DNA of 64,000 nt, from positions 124,001 to 188,000 of the forward strand of contig NZ_FXZC01000001.1 of NCBI RefSeq assembly GCF_900169275.1, given 5' to 3'. Made by a program: the position numbers and the translations under genes. The DNA comes from Brevibacterium casei CIP 102111. Lineage in GTDB: Bacteria; Actinomycetota; Actinomycetes; Actinomycetales; Brevibacteriaceae. Positions 8,059 through 15,588 of the stretch are shown here, in pieces (position 1 is the stretch's first letter; every line of letters begins with the position of its first letter). The notes beneath the pieces were generated by a model. It saw only the letters and a program-made list of their open reading frames with translations. It was not told the DNA's origin and did no database searches.

Positions 8059-9371
8059 GGTACGTGAGGTCGCCGTTCCCGCTCGTCGCACCGGAAACGC
8101 CGAGCAGGTCGAGGTTCCGAGTGCCGGGACGGGAGATCGTGGGAGACGCTCGGGCGGTCGGGTTGGCTGTGGCGGCAGCGACTTCGCCGGCAGCGACGTC
8201 GCCGGCAGGCGACGGGAGGGCCGGCGCGACGCCAGCATCGACCCCCGCTGCCCGACTCCGCGGCACGGACGGACTCCGCGACACGGGCGAGCTCCGCGAC
8301 GCTGACGAGTTCCGCGACACGGACGAGGGGATCACCGGTCTCGCCGTCTGCACAGCCATCACCGCGAACACCCACGACGTCATCACGATTGAGCTGTGGA
8401 CACCGTGGCTGAACAGGGCCGACTTCGAACCCGGCCAGTACCTCACGGTGCACGTGCCCGAGCTCGGACTCGACCGCTGCTACTCGATCTCCTCGGCGCC
8501 GTTCGGCACGAACACGCTGACGATCACCGTCAAACGACAGGCGGGTCCGGTCTCGGCCTACCTCCACGACCGGCTCCGGGTCGGCGACCGACTCCATGTC
8601 GACGGGCCGTACGGCCTCTTCAGCACGAGCTTCCATCCCGCCCGCCGCCACCTCTTCGTCTCCGCGGGGTCGGGGATCACCCCGATCATGTCGATGGTCC
8701 GTGCGCTGCTCGCCCGCAATCCTCCCGAGACGATCGACATCGTCCTCCTCCACAGCGCCTCGACCCCCGACGACATCGTCTTCCGCACCGAACTCGACCA
8801 GTTGGCCGAGGTCCCCGGGATCACCGTCATCACGATGTGCTCCCGCGACTCCGCGACCGAGGTCTGGAGCGGTCCGCGCGGTCGGATCCGCCGGGACGTC
8901 CTCGAGTCGGTCACCGACCTCACCGAACGGGAGGCCTTCGTCTGCGGGCCCAGCGGATTCATGGACACCGTCCGTTCCCTGCTCGCCGAGGCGGGGGTGA
9001 GCCGAGTGCACGAGGAGACGTTCGCCTTCGCGACGACTCCCGCGCAGCGGCTCGCTCGCCGCAGAACCCCGGCGACGGAGGGTGTAGGCGCGACAGTCTC
9101 CGCGGGACTACCCTTCACCGTCGAGTTCGCCGCGAGCGGCCTGTCCGTCGACTGCGACGCCGAGACGACCGTGCTCGATGCCGCGCTCGCCGCAGGACTG
9201 ACCGTCCCCTCGTCATGCGAGTCGGGCATGTGCGGGACGTGCAAGTCCGACCTCCTCTCCGGAGAGGTCGAGATGAGCCATGAGGGCGGCATCCGTCCGA
9301 AGGAGATCGCCGCCGGGAAGTTCCTTCCCTGCTGTTCGACGCCGCTGAGTGACCTCGTCATCGACCGGTGA
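8055..9371 (+). CDS. Ferredoxin-NAD(P)H reductase component of the Rieske oxygenase (GbcB-like)
   Basis: This 438-residue electron-transfer flavoprotein supplies the adjacent oxygenase. Domains in order: an unusual N-terminal extension of about 90 residues, rich in Ala and Asp with LRDTGELRDADEFRDTDE-like repeats; an FAD-binding barrel (RCYSISSAP); an NAD(P)-binding domain (GSGITPIMSM, CGPSGFMD); and a C-terminal plant-type 2Fe-2S domain with CESGMCGTC plus a downstream Cys (LPCCS). Translation is coupled to the oxygenase through an ATGA overlap. The N-terminal repeat stretch is absent from typical homologues as far as I recall. Confidence 0.9.
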   Translation: MRYVRSPFPLVAPETPSRSRFRVPGREIVGDARAVGLAVAAATSPAATSPAGDGRAGATPASTPAARLRGTDGLRDTGELRDADEFRDTDEGITGLAVCTAITANTHDVITIELWTPWLNRADFEPGQYLTVHVPELGLDRCYSISSAPFGTNTLTITVKRQAGPVSAYLHDRLRVGDRLHVDGPYGLFSTSFHPARRHLFVSAGSGITPIMSMVRALLARNPPETIDIVLLHSASTPDDIVFRTELDQLAEVPGITVITMCSRDSATEVWSGPRGRIRRDVLESVTDLTEREAFVCGPSGFMDTVRSLLAEAGVSRVHEETFAFATTPAQRLARRRTPATEGVGATVSAGLPFTVEFAASGLSVDCDAETTVLDAALAAGLTVPSSCESGMCGTCKSDLLSGEVEMSHEGGIRPKEIAAGKFLPCCSTPLSDLVIDR

Positions 9372-9380
9372 GCAGGCCGC

Positions 9381-10373
9381 TCACCGCAGGACGAAGCCCG
9401 GGACGAGGTCATCCTTCGGGTCGACGGTGAAGCTCGACTCAGCGACTTGGTGCGCCGTGCCGGTGACGACGGGGACGACGCCGTCATCGGTGACGTCGAG
9501 GACCCGCGCGGTGAAGCGCGTGCCGACGATCGACTCGTGGACGAGCCGCTGCCCGTCACCGAGCTCGCCGGTCGCATGGAGGGCGGCGACCCTTGCCGCT
9601 GTGCCCGACCCACACGGGGACCGATCGACCTGCCCGTCGGCGAAGATCGTGACATTGCGCTGGTGGAGCTCGCCGGCTGAGGTGGTGCCGAGCCGGTCGA
9701 CGACGATCGTCCCGTACACCCCGCTCAGCCGCTCGTCATCCGGGTGGACGGTCAGCGGATGTCCGCGCAGTCCCGCCTTCACCTCCCGTCCGAAGGCGAT
9801 GAGCTCGCCGAGGCGGTCGGGAGTGACGTCGATTCCGCTGTCCTCGACACAGGCGTAGAGCGCCCCGCCCCATGCGAGATCGACCTCGACGGGACCCCGG
9901 CTCGTCTCCACCGTGACTCCTGAGGCGACGAGGCGGCTGGGCACATTGACGAAGTCGACGGCGGTCACGGCGCCCTCGGCGTCAGTGTGCACGCTCGCCC
10001 TCACCCTGCCCGAGGGGACGTCGATGACGACCTCGGTGGGACCCGCCTCGGCGGGGCGGATGAGCCCGGACTCGACCGCCCAGACACCGAGCGCCATCGT
10101 CCCGTGACCGCACGCGGTGGAGAACCCGTCCTTGTGCCAGAAGAGGACGCCGAGGTCCGCGCCGTCATCATCAGGCGGGACGAGGAACCCGCCGTACATG
10201 TCGGCATGCCCGCGCGGTTCGAAGCAGAGCAGCCGACGCAGTCCGTCGACCTCTGCGCTGCCGATCGCGTATGCCCGCCGGTCGGCGACGGTGGACCCGG
10301 CGATGTCGATCGGTGGGTCCGCGACGATCCGGAACGGCTCCCCGGCCGTGTGGTAGTCGACCGTCTTTATCAT
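9381..10373 (-). CDS. Proline racemase family: 4-hydroxyproline 2-epimerase or proline racemase
   Basis: This 330-residue enzyme keeps both catalytic cysteines: Cys88 in TACGHG and Cys254 in RSPCGSGT. Two Cys mean epimerase or racemase chemistry at C-alpha; trans-3-hydroxyproline dehydratases replace one of them. It therefore likely interconverts L- and D-(hydroxy)proline. The ATG at 10373 begins the homology (MIKTVDYHTAG), with GGGAG about 9 nt upstream; a GTG immediately before is possible. It lies 31 bp behind the Old Yellow Enzyme-type gene and is probably its operon partner. It supports a proline- or hydroxyproline-derived substrate for the whole island. Confidence 0.88.
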   Translation of the reverse strand: MIKTVDYHTAGEPFRIVADPPIDIAGSTVADRRAYAIGSAEVDGLRRLLCFEPRGHADMYGGFLVPPDDDGADLGVLFWHKDGFSTACGHGTMALGVWAVESGLIRPAEAGPTEVVIDVPSGRVRASVHTDAEGAVTAVDFVNVPSRLVASGVTVETSRGPVEVDLAWGGALYACVEDSGIDVTPDRLGELIAFGREVKAGLRGHPLTVHPDDERLSGVYGTIVVDRLGTTSAGELHQRNVTIFADGQVDRSPCGSGTAARVAALHATGELGDGQRLVHESIVGTRFTARVLDVTDDGVVPVVTGTAHQVAESSFTVDPKDDLVPGFVLR

Positions 10374-10404
10374 CACTGTGGGTCTCCCTTTCCCTGACAC
10401 TGCG

Positions 10405-12528
10405 TCACAGTCCCATCCCGACCCGCAGGCCCTCGAGCACCGCAGCATGGATGTTGCGGGAGGCGACGGCGTCTCCGATCCGGAAGAGCGCGAAGGACCC
10501 AGCAGCCTCGGCGGGCTCGGCACGCCTGGCGGGACCGGGCTGCTCGGCAGCGTCGGCAGGGTCGGCGGATTCGTCAGCCGTGGTGGGACGAGACGATGGC
10601 CCGGTCCCGGGCTGCGGGCGCCCGTGCACCCAGGCGTCGAGGTCGATCTCGCCCCGGTTGTGTGAGCGCTCGCGCAGCTCGAGGTAGACGTCGTCGTTGG
10701 GCACCGTCCCGTGATCGACGACGACGGCATCCGCCTCGACCGCGGACTCGAGATCGGAGTACTCGTTGCGCAGTCCTGCCCGGACCCGCGTCCCCTCGGG
10801 CGTTGCCGCGACGAGGCGCTCGCCGAGGCGGACGTCGACGCCGAATTCGGAGAATGCCCGCAGGTAGGCGGGGGAGTTCATCGAGCCGACGTCGATGCCG
10901 ATGGTCCGCTCGGGACTGACGTAGACGACCTCCTGTCCGCCGCGGGCGAGGCGTTCGACGGCATCGAGGGCGGGATAGGCTCCGTGGTCGTCGAAGACGA
11001 GCACCCGGGACTTCGCGCGCAGATGATCGTCCATGACGTCCCAGACGTCGAACGGCTGGGTCCCGCCGAGCGGAGGTCCGGTGTCGGGGATCCCCCCGGT
11101 GGCGACGATGACGACGTCGGGATCGAGGGCGAGCACCGCCTCGGCGTCGGCGAAGGCGTTGAGACGCAGATCCACACCGTGTTTGGCGCACTGCTGGACG
11201 CGCCAGTCGACGATCCCGATGAGGTCCCGGCGGCGCTCGGAGCGGGCGGCGATGCGGACCTGACCGCCGGGCGCGGAGTCGGCCTCGAGGACGGTGACCC
11301 GGTGCCCGCGGACCGCGGCGACGCGGGCGGCCTCGAGACCTGCGGGGCCGGCCCCGACGATGACGACGTGCTTGACCTCGGCGACGGAATCCTTCGGGAC
11401 CTCCTGCGGGAGATCGGCCTCCCGGCCGCTCGCAGGATTGTGGATGCACGTCGCCGAACCGGAGGTGTAGATGCTGTCGAGGCACATGTTCGCGCCCACG
11501 CAGGGACGGATGTCGTCCTCACGGTGCTCGGCGATCTTACGGACGAGATGGGGGTCGGCCAGTTGCGCCCGCGTCATCCCGACGAGATCGAGACAGCCGT
11601 CCTCAATCGCCCACCGGGCGGTCGGCACGTCGGCGATGCGCGCGGCATGGAGGACGGGGATCTCGATCGCCTTCCGGATCCTCCGACAAGTCTCGAGCCA
11701 CGGGGCCGAAGGGGTGCCCATGCCCGGGATCGCCTCGGCGAGCACCCTGTCGGAGCCGATCGTGCCGACGTTGAGGTTGAGGAAGTCGATGCCGTGGGCG
11801 GCGTAGACCTCGAGCACATCGGTTGCGCGGTCTTCGCGCATCCCGTCGTCGCGGCGCTCGTCGACGGCCATCCTGATGCCGACGAGGAACCCGTCGGGCA
11901 CGGCCTCCCTGACGGCGTCGATGATCCGGAGGGGGAAGCGCGTGAGATCGGCGAGCCCGCCGTTGCAGTCGTCGGTGCGCTCGTTGAGCCAGGGCGCGAG
12001 GAACGCATCAAGGAGATGACCGGCATGCATGATCTCGATGCCGTCGAAGCCGGCGTCGGCGACCCGAGCGGCCGCGGCGGCGAAGTCGGCGACGATACGA
12101 TCCATGTCGAAGTCCTCGAGCGCCTTCGTGAACGACCGGTGCGCGGCCTCACGAGTGCGCGAGGGGGAGACGAGCGGCAGCCAGTCGCCGGTGAAGTTCG
12201 ACGAACGCATGCCCAGGTGCGTCGCCTGGATCATCACCGCCGCTCCCTCGGCATGACAGTCCTCGGCGATGGCGGCGAGCCACGGGGTCACCTCGTCGGT
12301 CGAGAGGTCGATGTTGCCGAAGGCCGCAGGAGAGTCGCGCGAGACGATCGCGGATCCGCCGATCATCGTCAGGCCGACGCCGCCGCGCGCCTTCTCCCGG
12401 TGGTAGAGGCGGTACCGGTCCTTGGGCATGCCGAGTTCGGTGTAGGCCGGCTCGTGCGAGGTCGAGACGATGCGGTTGCGCAGAGTGAGTCCGCCGAGGT
12501 CGTACGGCTGGAGCAGCGGGTCGTCCAT
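10405..12528 (-). CDS. Old Yellow Enzyme-type FMN/4Fe-4S/FAD oxidoreductase (N-methylproline or dimethylglycine demethylase-like)
   Basis: This 707-residue protein belongs to the trimethylamine dehydrogenase / dienoyl-CoA reductase / StcD-DgcA group. An FMN-binding TIM barrel fills residues 1 to about 340. It is followed by a 4Fe-4S cysteine set (CVGANMCLDSIYTSGSATC) and an FAD/NAD(P) domain with GAGPAGLEAA. StcD and DgcA oxidatively remove methyl groups from secondary or tertiary amines, the step after a Rieske demethylase. A Pro/Ala/Glu-rich insert of about 45 residues interrupts the C-terminal domain near 10490-10625, where homologues are compact. GGAGGAGGA directly precedes the ATG. No electron-transfer flavoprotein genes are nearby. 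Confidence 0.88.
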   Translation of the reverse strand: MDDPLLQPYDLGGLTLRNRIVSTSHEPAYTELGMPKDRYRLYHREKARGGVGLTMIGGSAIVSRDSPAAFGNIDLSTDEVTPWLAAIAEDCHAEGAAVMIQATHLGMRSSNFTGDWLPLVSPSRTREAAHRSFTKALEDFDMDRIVADFAAAAARVADAGFDGIEIMHAGHLLDAFLAPWLNERTDDCNGGLADLTRFPLRIIDAVREAVPDGFLVGIRMAVDERRDDGMREDRATDVLEVYAAHGIDFLNLNVGTIGSDRVLAEAIPGMGTPSAPWLETCRRIRKAIEIPVLHAARIADVPTARWAIEDGCLDLVGMTRAQLADPHLVRKIAEHREDDIRPCVGANMCLDSIYTSGSATCIHNPASGREADLPQEVPKDSVAEVKHVVIVGAGPAGLEAARVAAVRGHRVTVLEADSAPGGQVRIAARSERRRDLIGIVDWRVQQCAKHGVDLRLNAFADAEAVLALDPDVVIVATGGIPDTGPPLGGTQPFDVWDVMDDHLRAKSRVLVFDDHGAYPALDAVERLARGGQEVVYVSPERTIGIDVGSMNSPAYLRAFSEFGVDVRLGERLVAATPEGTRVRAGLRNEYSDLESAVEADAVVVDHGTVPNDDVYLELRERSHNRGEIDLDAWVHGRPQPGTGPSSRPTTADESADPADAAEQPGPARRAEPAEAAGSFALFRIGDAVASRNIHAAVLEGLRVGMGL

Positions 12529-12576
12529 TCCTCCTCCATCGCAGGAACGGGTTCCCTTCCGGGAACGAGCGGAATA

Positions 12577-12590
12577 GGTAATCGATTACC
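12577..12590. promoter_or_regulatory. 14-bp perfect palindrome, candidate GntR operator
   Basis: GGTAATCGATTACC is self-complementary and lies 49 bp upstream of the demethylase ATG, in the region divergent from the GntR gene. A second dyad, GTTCCC/GGGAAC (12551-12566), lies closer to the ATG. Either could be the regulator's site; the assignment is inference. Confidence 0.55.
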
Positions 12591-12646
12591 GACTACCCTG
12601 CTTCCATCGTCGATTCTCCGGGCTATGCTGTCAATAGCTCTGCGAA

Positions 12647-12740
12647 GTTTGTGCGGGAGTCGGACGAGCAGATCGCGCGGGAGTTCAGCGTGCAGGTTTG
12701 TGCGGGAGAGTTCGGCCGGAACTCCGGCGAGCAGATCGCG
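12647..12740. repeat. Direct repeat in the GntR leader
   Basis: GTTTGTGCGGGAG occurs at 12647-12659 and 12696-12708. CGAGCAGATCGCG occurs at 12665-12677 and 12728-12740. The order is the same each time, so the block is a diverged duplication of about 50-60 bp just upstream of the GntR ribosome site. Function unknown. Confidence 0.7.
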
Positions 12741-12763
12741 ACAGGTGAGCGAGGAGGATGAGC

Positions 12764-13594
12764 ATGGATCGACCAGCGGCACCACCGTCGCTGCGCGAGC
12801 ACGCGCTGGCGATCATCCGCGACGCGATCGCCACCGGAGAGCTCGACGAGGAGCGGATCTACTCCGCCGCGGGACTCGCAAAGCAGCTGGGCATCTCACT
12901 CAGTCCGGTGCGCGAAGCGATGATGGCCCTGGTCACCGAAGGCACCGTCGAGGCCGTGCCCAACCGCGGGTTCCGGCTCGTCCCGGTCACCGAGGCCGAC
13001 CTCGAGGAGATCATCCGCATCCGTGTGCTCCTCGCCGTCCCCGCCGTCCGCGAACTCTGCCGGCAGTTGAGAAGTGCGGGCTCCGACGGCGGGACTCCGG
13101 ACGCCGGCGACCCGGAGATCGCCGGGACTCCGGAGGCCGGCGACCCGGAGATCGCCGGGACCGGACCCGCAGGGGAGGCCGCCGATCCCGACACAGCCCA
13201 CCCCGACACAGCCCACCCCGACACAGCCCACCCCGACACAGCCCACCCCGACATCGGCGACCGGATGCGGCAGCTGCGCGAGCACGCCGAGGCCACCGTG
13301 GCCGCTGCCGAGGCCGGGGACATCGTCGGCTTCTACACCCACGACCGCCGGTTCCATGAGTCCCTGCTCGCCTTCGGCCTCGGATCCCGGGCCGCGGAGA
13401 TCAGCCTGCGCCTGCGCGATCAGTCGCGCATCGGCGGGCAGGCGCCGGTCGGAGGGGTCGCGGTCGAGGACATCGCGGTCACCTCGGCGAAGGAGCTCAT
13501 CGACATCGTTGACCTCATCGAAACCGGGGCCGATGATGAGGTGGCCGAGCTCGTCACCCGCAACCTCTACTTCTTCCGGCGCACGGAGGCCTGA
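12764..13594 (+). CDS. GntR-family regulator (FadR/FCD type) with repetitive insertion
   Basis: This 276-residue regulator starts at ATG 12764, which has AGGAGG 6 nt upstream; the in-frame ATG at 12758 abuts that site and is unlikely. Residues 10-80 form the GntR winged helix (AKQLGISLSPVREAM). The all-helical FCD effector domain begins about residue 85 but is split by roughly 55 residues of repeats: GDPEIAGTPEA-type units, then four HPDTA units. The domain then resumes (HDRRFHESLL). FCD regulators bind carboxylates or amino acids. Its position divergent from the demethylase/epimerase operon makes it their likely regulator. The insertion may affect effector binding or simply loop out. Confidence 0.85.
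   Translation: MDRPAAPPSLREHALAIIRDAIATGELDEERIYSAAGLAKQLGISLSPVREAMMALVTEGTVEAVPNRGFRLVPVTEADLEEIIRIRVLLAVPAVRELCRQLRSAGSDGGTPDAGDPEIAGTPEAGDPEIAGTGPAGEAADPDTAHPDTAHPDTAHPDTAHPDIGDRMRQLREHAEATVAAAEAGDIVGFYTHDRRFHESLLAFGLGSRAAEISLRLRDQSRIGGQAPVGGVAVEDIAVTSAKELIDIVDLIETGADDEVAELVTRNLYFFRRTEA
13187..13246. repeat. Four perfect 15-bp tandem repeats inside the GntR gene
   Basis: The unit CCCGACACAGCCCAC is repeated four times (13187-13201, 13202-13216, 13217-13231, 13232-13246) and keeps the frame. An imperfect 33-bp duplication encoding a GDPEIAGTP-like unit lies just before it (about 13093-13160). Slippage in 15-bp steps would not break the gene. Confidence 0.95.
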
Positions 13595-13613
13595 GCCGCC
13601 CGAGACGACCGGC

Positions 13614-13653
13614 GCCCCTCGACGCGGGCGGCCAAGCGCGGGCGTCGAGGGGC
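13614..13653. terminator. Bidirectional hairpin terminator between GntR and MFS genes
   Basis: A 12-bp perfect stem, GCCCCTCGACGC (13614-13625) pairing with GCGTCGAGGGGC (13642-13653), with a 16-nt loop, lies between the convergent stops at 13594 and 13675. There is no T-run, as is common in high-GC actinobacteria. Confidence 0.7.
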
Positions 13654-13674
13654 GAGAACGGGAAGGGCGAGCGC

Positions 13675-15183
13675 TTACCTCCCGGCGCCGATCGGCATCG
13701 TCTCCGGGTCGATGTCGGGGTTGTCGTCCTGGGTCTTCTCGAGCTCGACGGCCTCCTCGTGCGAGCTCACGGTCGGGAACGACCCGAGGAGGGGCCGGTG
13801 CGCCGACTCCTTCATGAAGCACACGGCGACGAACGCGATCACCGAGAAGAACATGATGTAGAAGGCAGGCATGTACGAGTTGCCGGTGAGGTCGATGAGC
13901 GCCTGGCTGAACAGCGGAGTCGTGCCGCCGAACAGGGAGACGCCGAGGTTGAAGGTCAGTCCCATGCCCCCGTAGCGCGAGGCGGTGGGGAAGAGCGCCG
14001 GCAGCGTCGAGGCGAGGCAGGCGATGTAGAACGCCGCGGGGACGGCGACCATGAAGAGGGCGATCGTCACCGCCCACATCTCACCGATCTGCATGACCGC
14101 GAAGGCGGGGACGATGAGGACGATCGTCAGCCCGGCGGCGAGGCCGAAGACGAACTTCCGCCCGAGCCTGTCCGAGAGACGTCCGATGAGCGGCAGGCTC
14201 GCCGACATGAGGACGAGCACGGGGATCGTCACGACGGCTGCCTGGATGTTCGAGACCTTGACCGTCTCCTCGAGGTAGGTCGGCATGAAGCTCGTGAGGG
14301 CGTAGCCGATCGTCTGCGATCCCGCGACGATCGCGATGCCGATGAGGATCTCCTTCCAGAAGTGACGGATGACGCCGATGAGCCCGTGGCGGGCGTAGGG
14401 GTCGTCGTTGTCCTTCGTCACGAGGCCCTCGTGCTGGGCCGCTTCGAAGCCGGGGGTCTCGGGAATCTTCATCCGGAACCAGATCGCGACGACGCCGAGC
14501 GGGATCGCGACGAGGAACGGGATCCTCCAGCCGCCGTCGACCATCGCGTTCTCGCCCCAGATGCTCGTCGTCACCACCGAGGTGATGGCGACGGTGCCCG
14601 CACCGGCTGCGAAGCCGAGGTACGAGCCGACGTCGAGCCACGACGCCCAGTAGCCGCGCGACTTGTCGGGAGCGAACTCGGAGACGTAGGTCGTCGCACC
14701 GGCGTACTCGCCGCCGGTCGAGAAGCCCTGGATCATCTTGAGGATGTAGAGGGGGATGATCACCCACAGTCCGACCTGGGCGGCCGTGGGGAGCATGCCG
14801 ATGAGAGCGGTGGCGGTGGCCATCGTCGCCATCGTGAAGAAGAGGACCTTCTGCCGGCCGATCTTGTCGCCGAGGGGTCCGAGCACCATGCCGCCGAGCG
14901 GGCGGACGAGGAACGAGACCGCGAAGCCGAGCAGGGTGACGAGCAGACCCATCTGCTTGTCCATGCCCTCGGTGAACACGGTCGTCATCGTCACGGCGAG
15001 GTAGCCGTAGACGCCGAAGTCGAACCATTCCATGAAGTTGCCGACGGTGGTCCCGCCGATCGCGGTGCGGATGGACTTCGGTTCGACGACGATGCAGTCA
15101 TCGGCATCCAAACGCTTCTTCCTCCGCTTGATGCGGAAGGGCTTTCGGCCTTCCCTGGACGGTTCCGAGTGGCCGGTGGTCAT
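13675..15183 (-). CDS. MFS transporter, metabolite:H+ symporter / ProP-like
   Basis: This 502-residue inner-membrane transporter has about 12 hydrophobic segments. It shows the signature loop GPLGDKIGRQK after helix 2, NFMEWFDFGVYGY in helix 1 and QGFSTGGEYAGA in helix 4, all typical of the ProP/ShiA/KgtP symporter family that moves betaines, proline and carboxylates with protons. An Arg/Lys-rich N-terminal tail (KPFRIKRRKKR) precedes helix 1. GAGGA lies 7 nt before the ATG at 15183. It sits beside the amine-demethylation genes and is the natural candidate for substrate uptake. The exact substrate is not readable from sequence. Confidence 0.88.
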   Translation of the reverse strand: MTTGHSEPSREGRKPFRIKRRKKRLDADDCIVVEPKSIRTAIGGTTVGNFMEWFDFGVYGYLAVTMTTVFTEGMDKQMGLLVTLLGFAVSFLVRPLGGMVLGPLGDKIGRQKVLFFTMATMATATALIGMLPTAAQVGLWVIIPLYILKMIQGFSTGGEYAGATTYVSEFAPDKSRGYWASWLDVGSYLGFAAGAGTVAITSVVTTSIWGENAMVDGGWRIPFLVAIPLGVVAIWFRMKIPETPGFEAAQHEGLVTKDNDDPYARHGLIGVIRHFWKEILIGIAIVAGSQTIGYALTSFMPTYLEETVKVSNIQAAVVTIPVLVLMSASLPLIGRLSDRLGRKFVFGLAAGLTIVLIVPAFAVMQIGEMWAVTIALFMVAVPAAFYIACLASTLPALFPTASRYGGMGLTFNLGVSLFGGTTPLFSQALIDLTGNSYMPAFYIMFFSVIAFVAVCFMKESAHRPLLGSFPTVSSHEEAVELEKTQDDNPDIDPETMPIGAGR

Positions 15184-15588
15184 CTGCGAATCCTCACGTT
15201 GACAGCAGTGCAATCGCCGCTCACATGCTGGGCGGCAAAAAGACAATGCAGAACATCATTGCGCGGTGTGCAAACCATGTCAACAGTCGGAGTGAACCGG
15301 ATCACGCAAGAAAGATTGTTTCCCTGGTGCGCGATGCGACCGTACTCGGGGCGGTTCGAGGGTGCAGGAGCCCTTGTGTGACAAGGCAGAGACGACCCTG
15401 CCGATCATCGACCTCGGCCGTGTTCGTCACCTCGGCAGATGTGATCATCACGACCCCCGCCGAGGTGGGTGTGCGTTCCCCGCCGAGGTGGTGCTCCGAT
15501 TCGTCCGGGACCGGAGTTCCTGCCTCAGAAGAAAAGCGTGCGGACCCCATCGAGACGGGATCCGCACGCCCTCGAGGCGATGCTCAGA
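15184..15588. other. 405-bp intergenic region
   Basis: No gene seen. It holds the promoter side of the MFS gene, a weak dyad CAATG/CATTG (15244-15261), two copies of GCCGAGGTGG 23 bp apart (15459-15468 and 15482-15491), and the decarboxylase terminator at its right end. Confidence 0.6.
15526..15569 (-). terminator. Rho-independent terminator of the amino-acid decarboxylase gene
   Basis: On the minus strand, arms GCGTGCGGA and TCCGCACGC (15536-15544 and 15561-15569 on plus) form a stem that is followed by TTTTCTTCTG (15526-15535). It begins 20 bp after the decarboxylase stop codon. Confidence 0.85.

Noticed and set aside
9381..10373. Reading as trans-3-hydroxyproline dehydratase
   Set aside because: Dehydratases of this fold replace one catalytic Cys; here both Cys88 and Cys254 are present, which favours racemase or epimerase.
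13187..13246. CRISPR-like array
   Set aside because: Units are directly adjacent 15-mers without spacers, in frame inside a gene.
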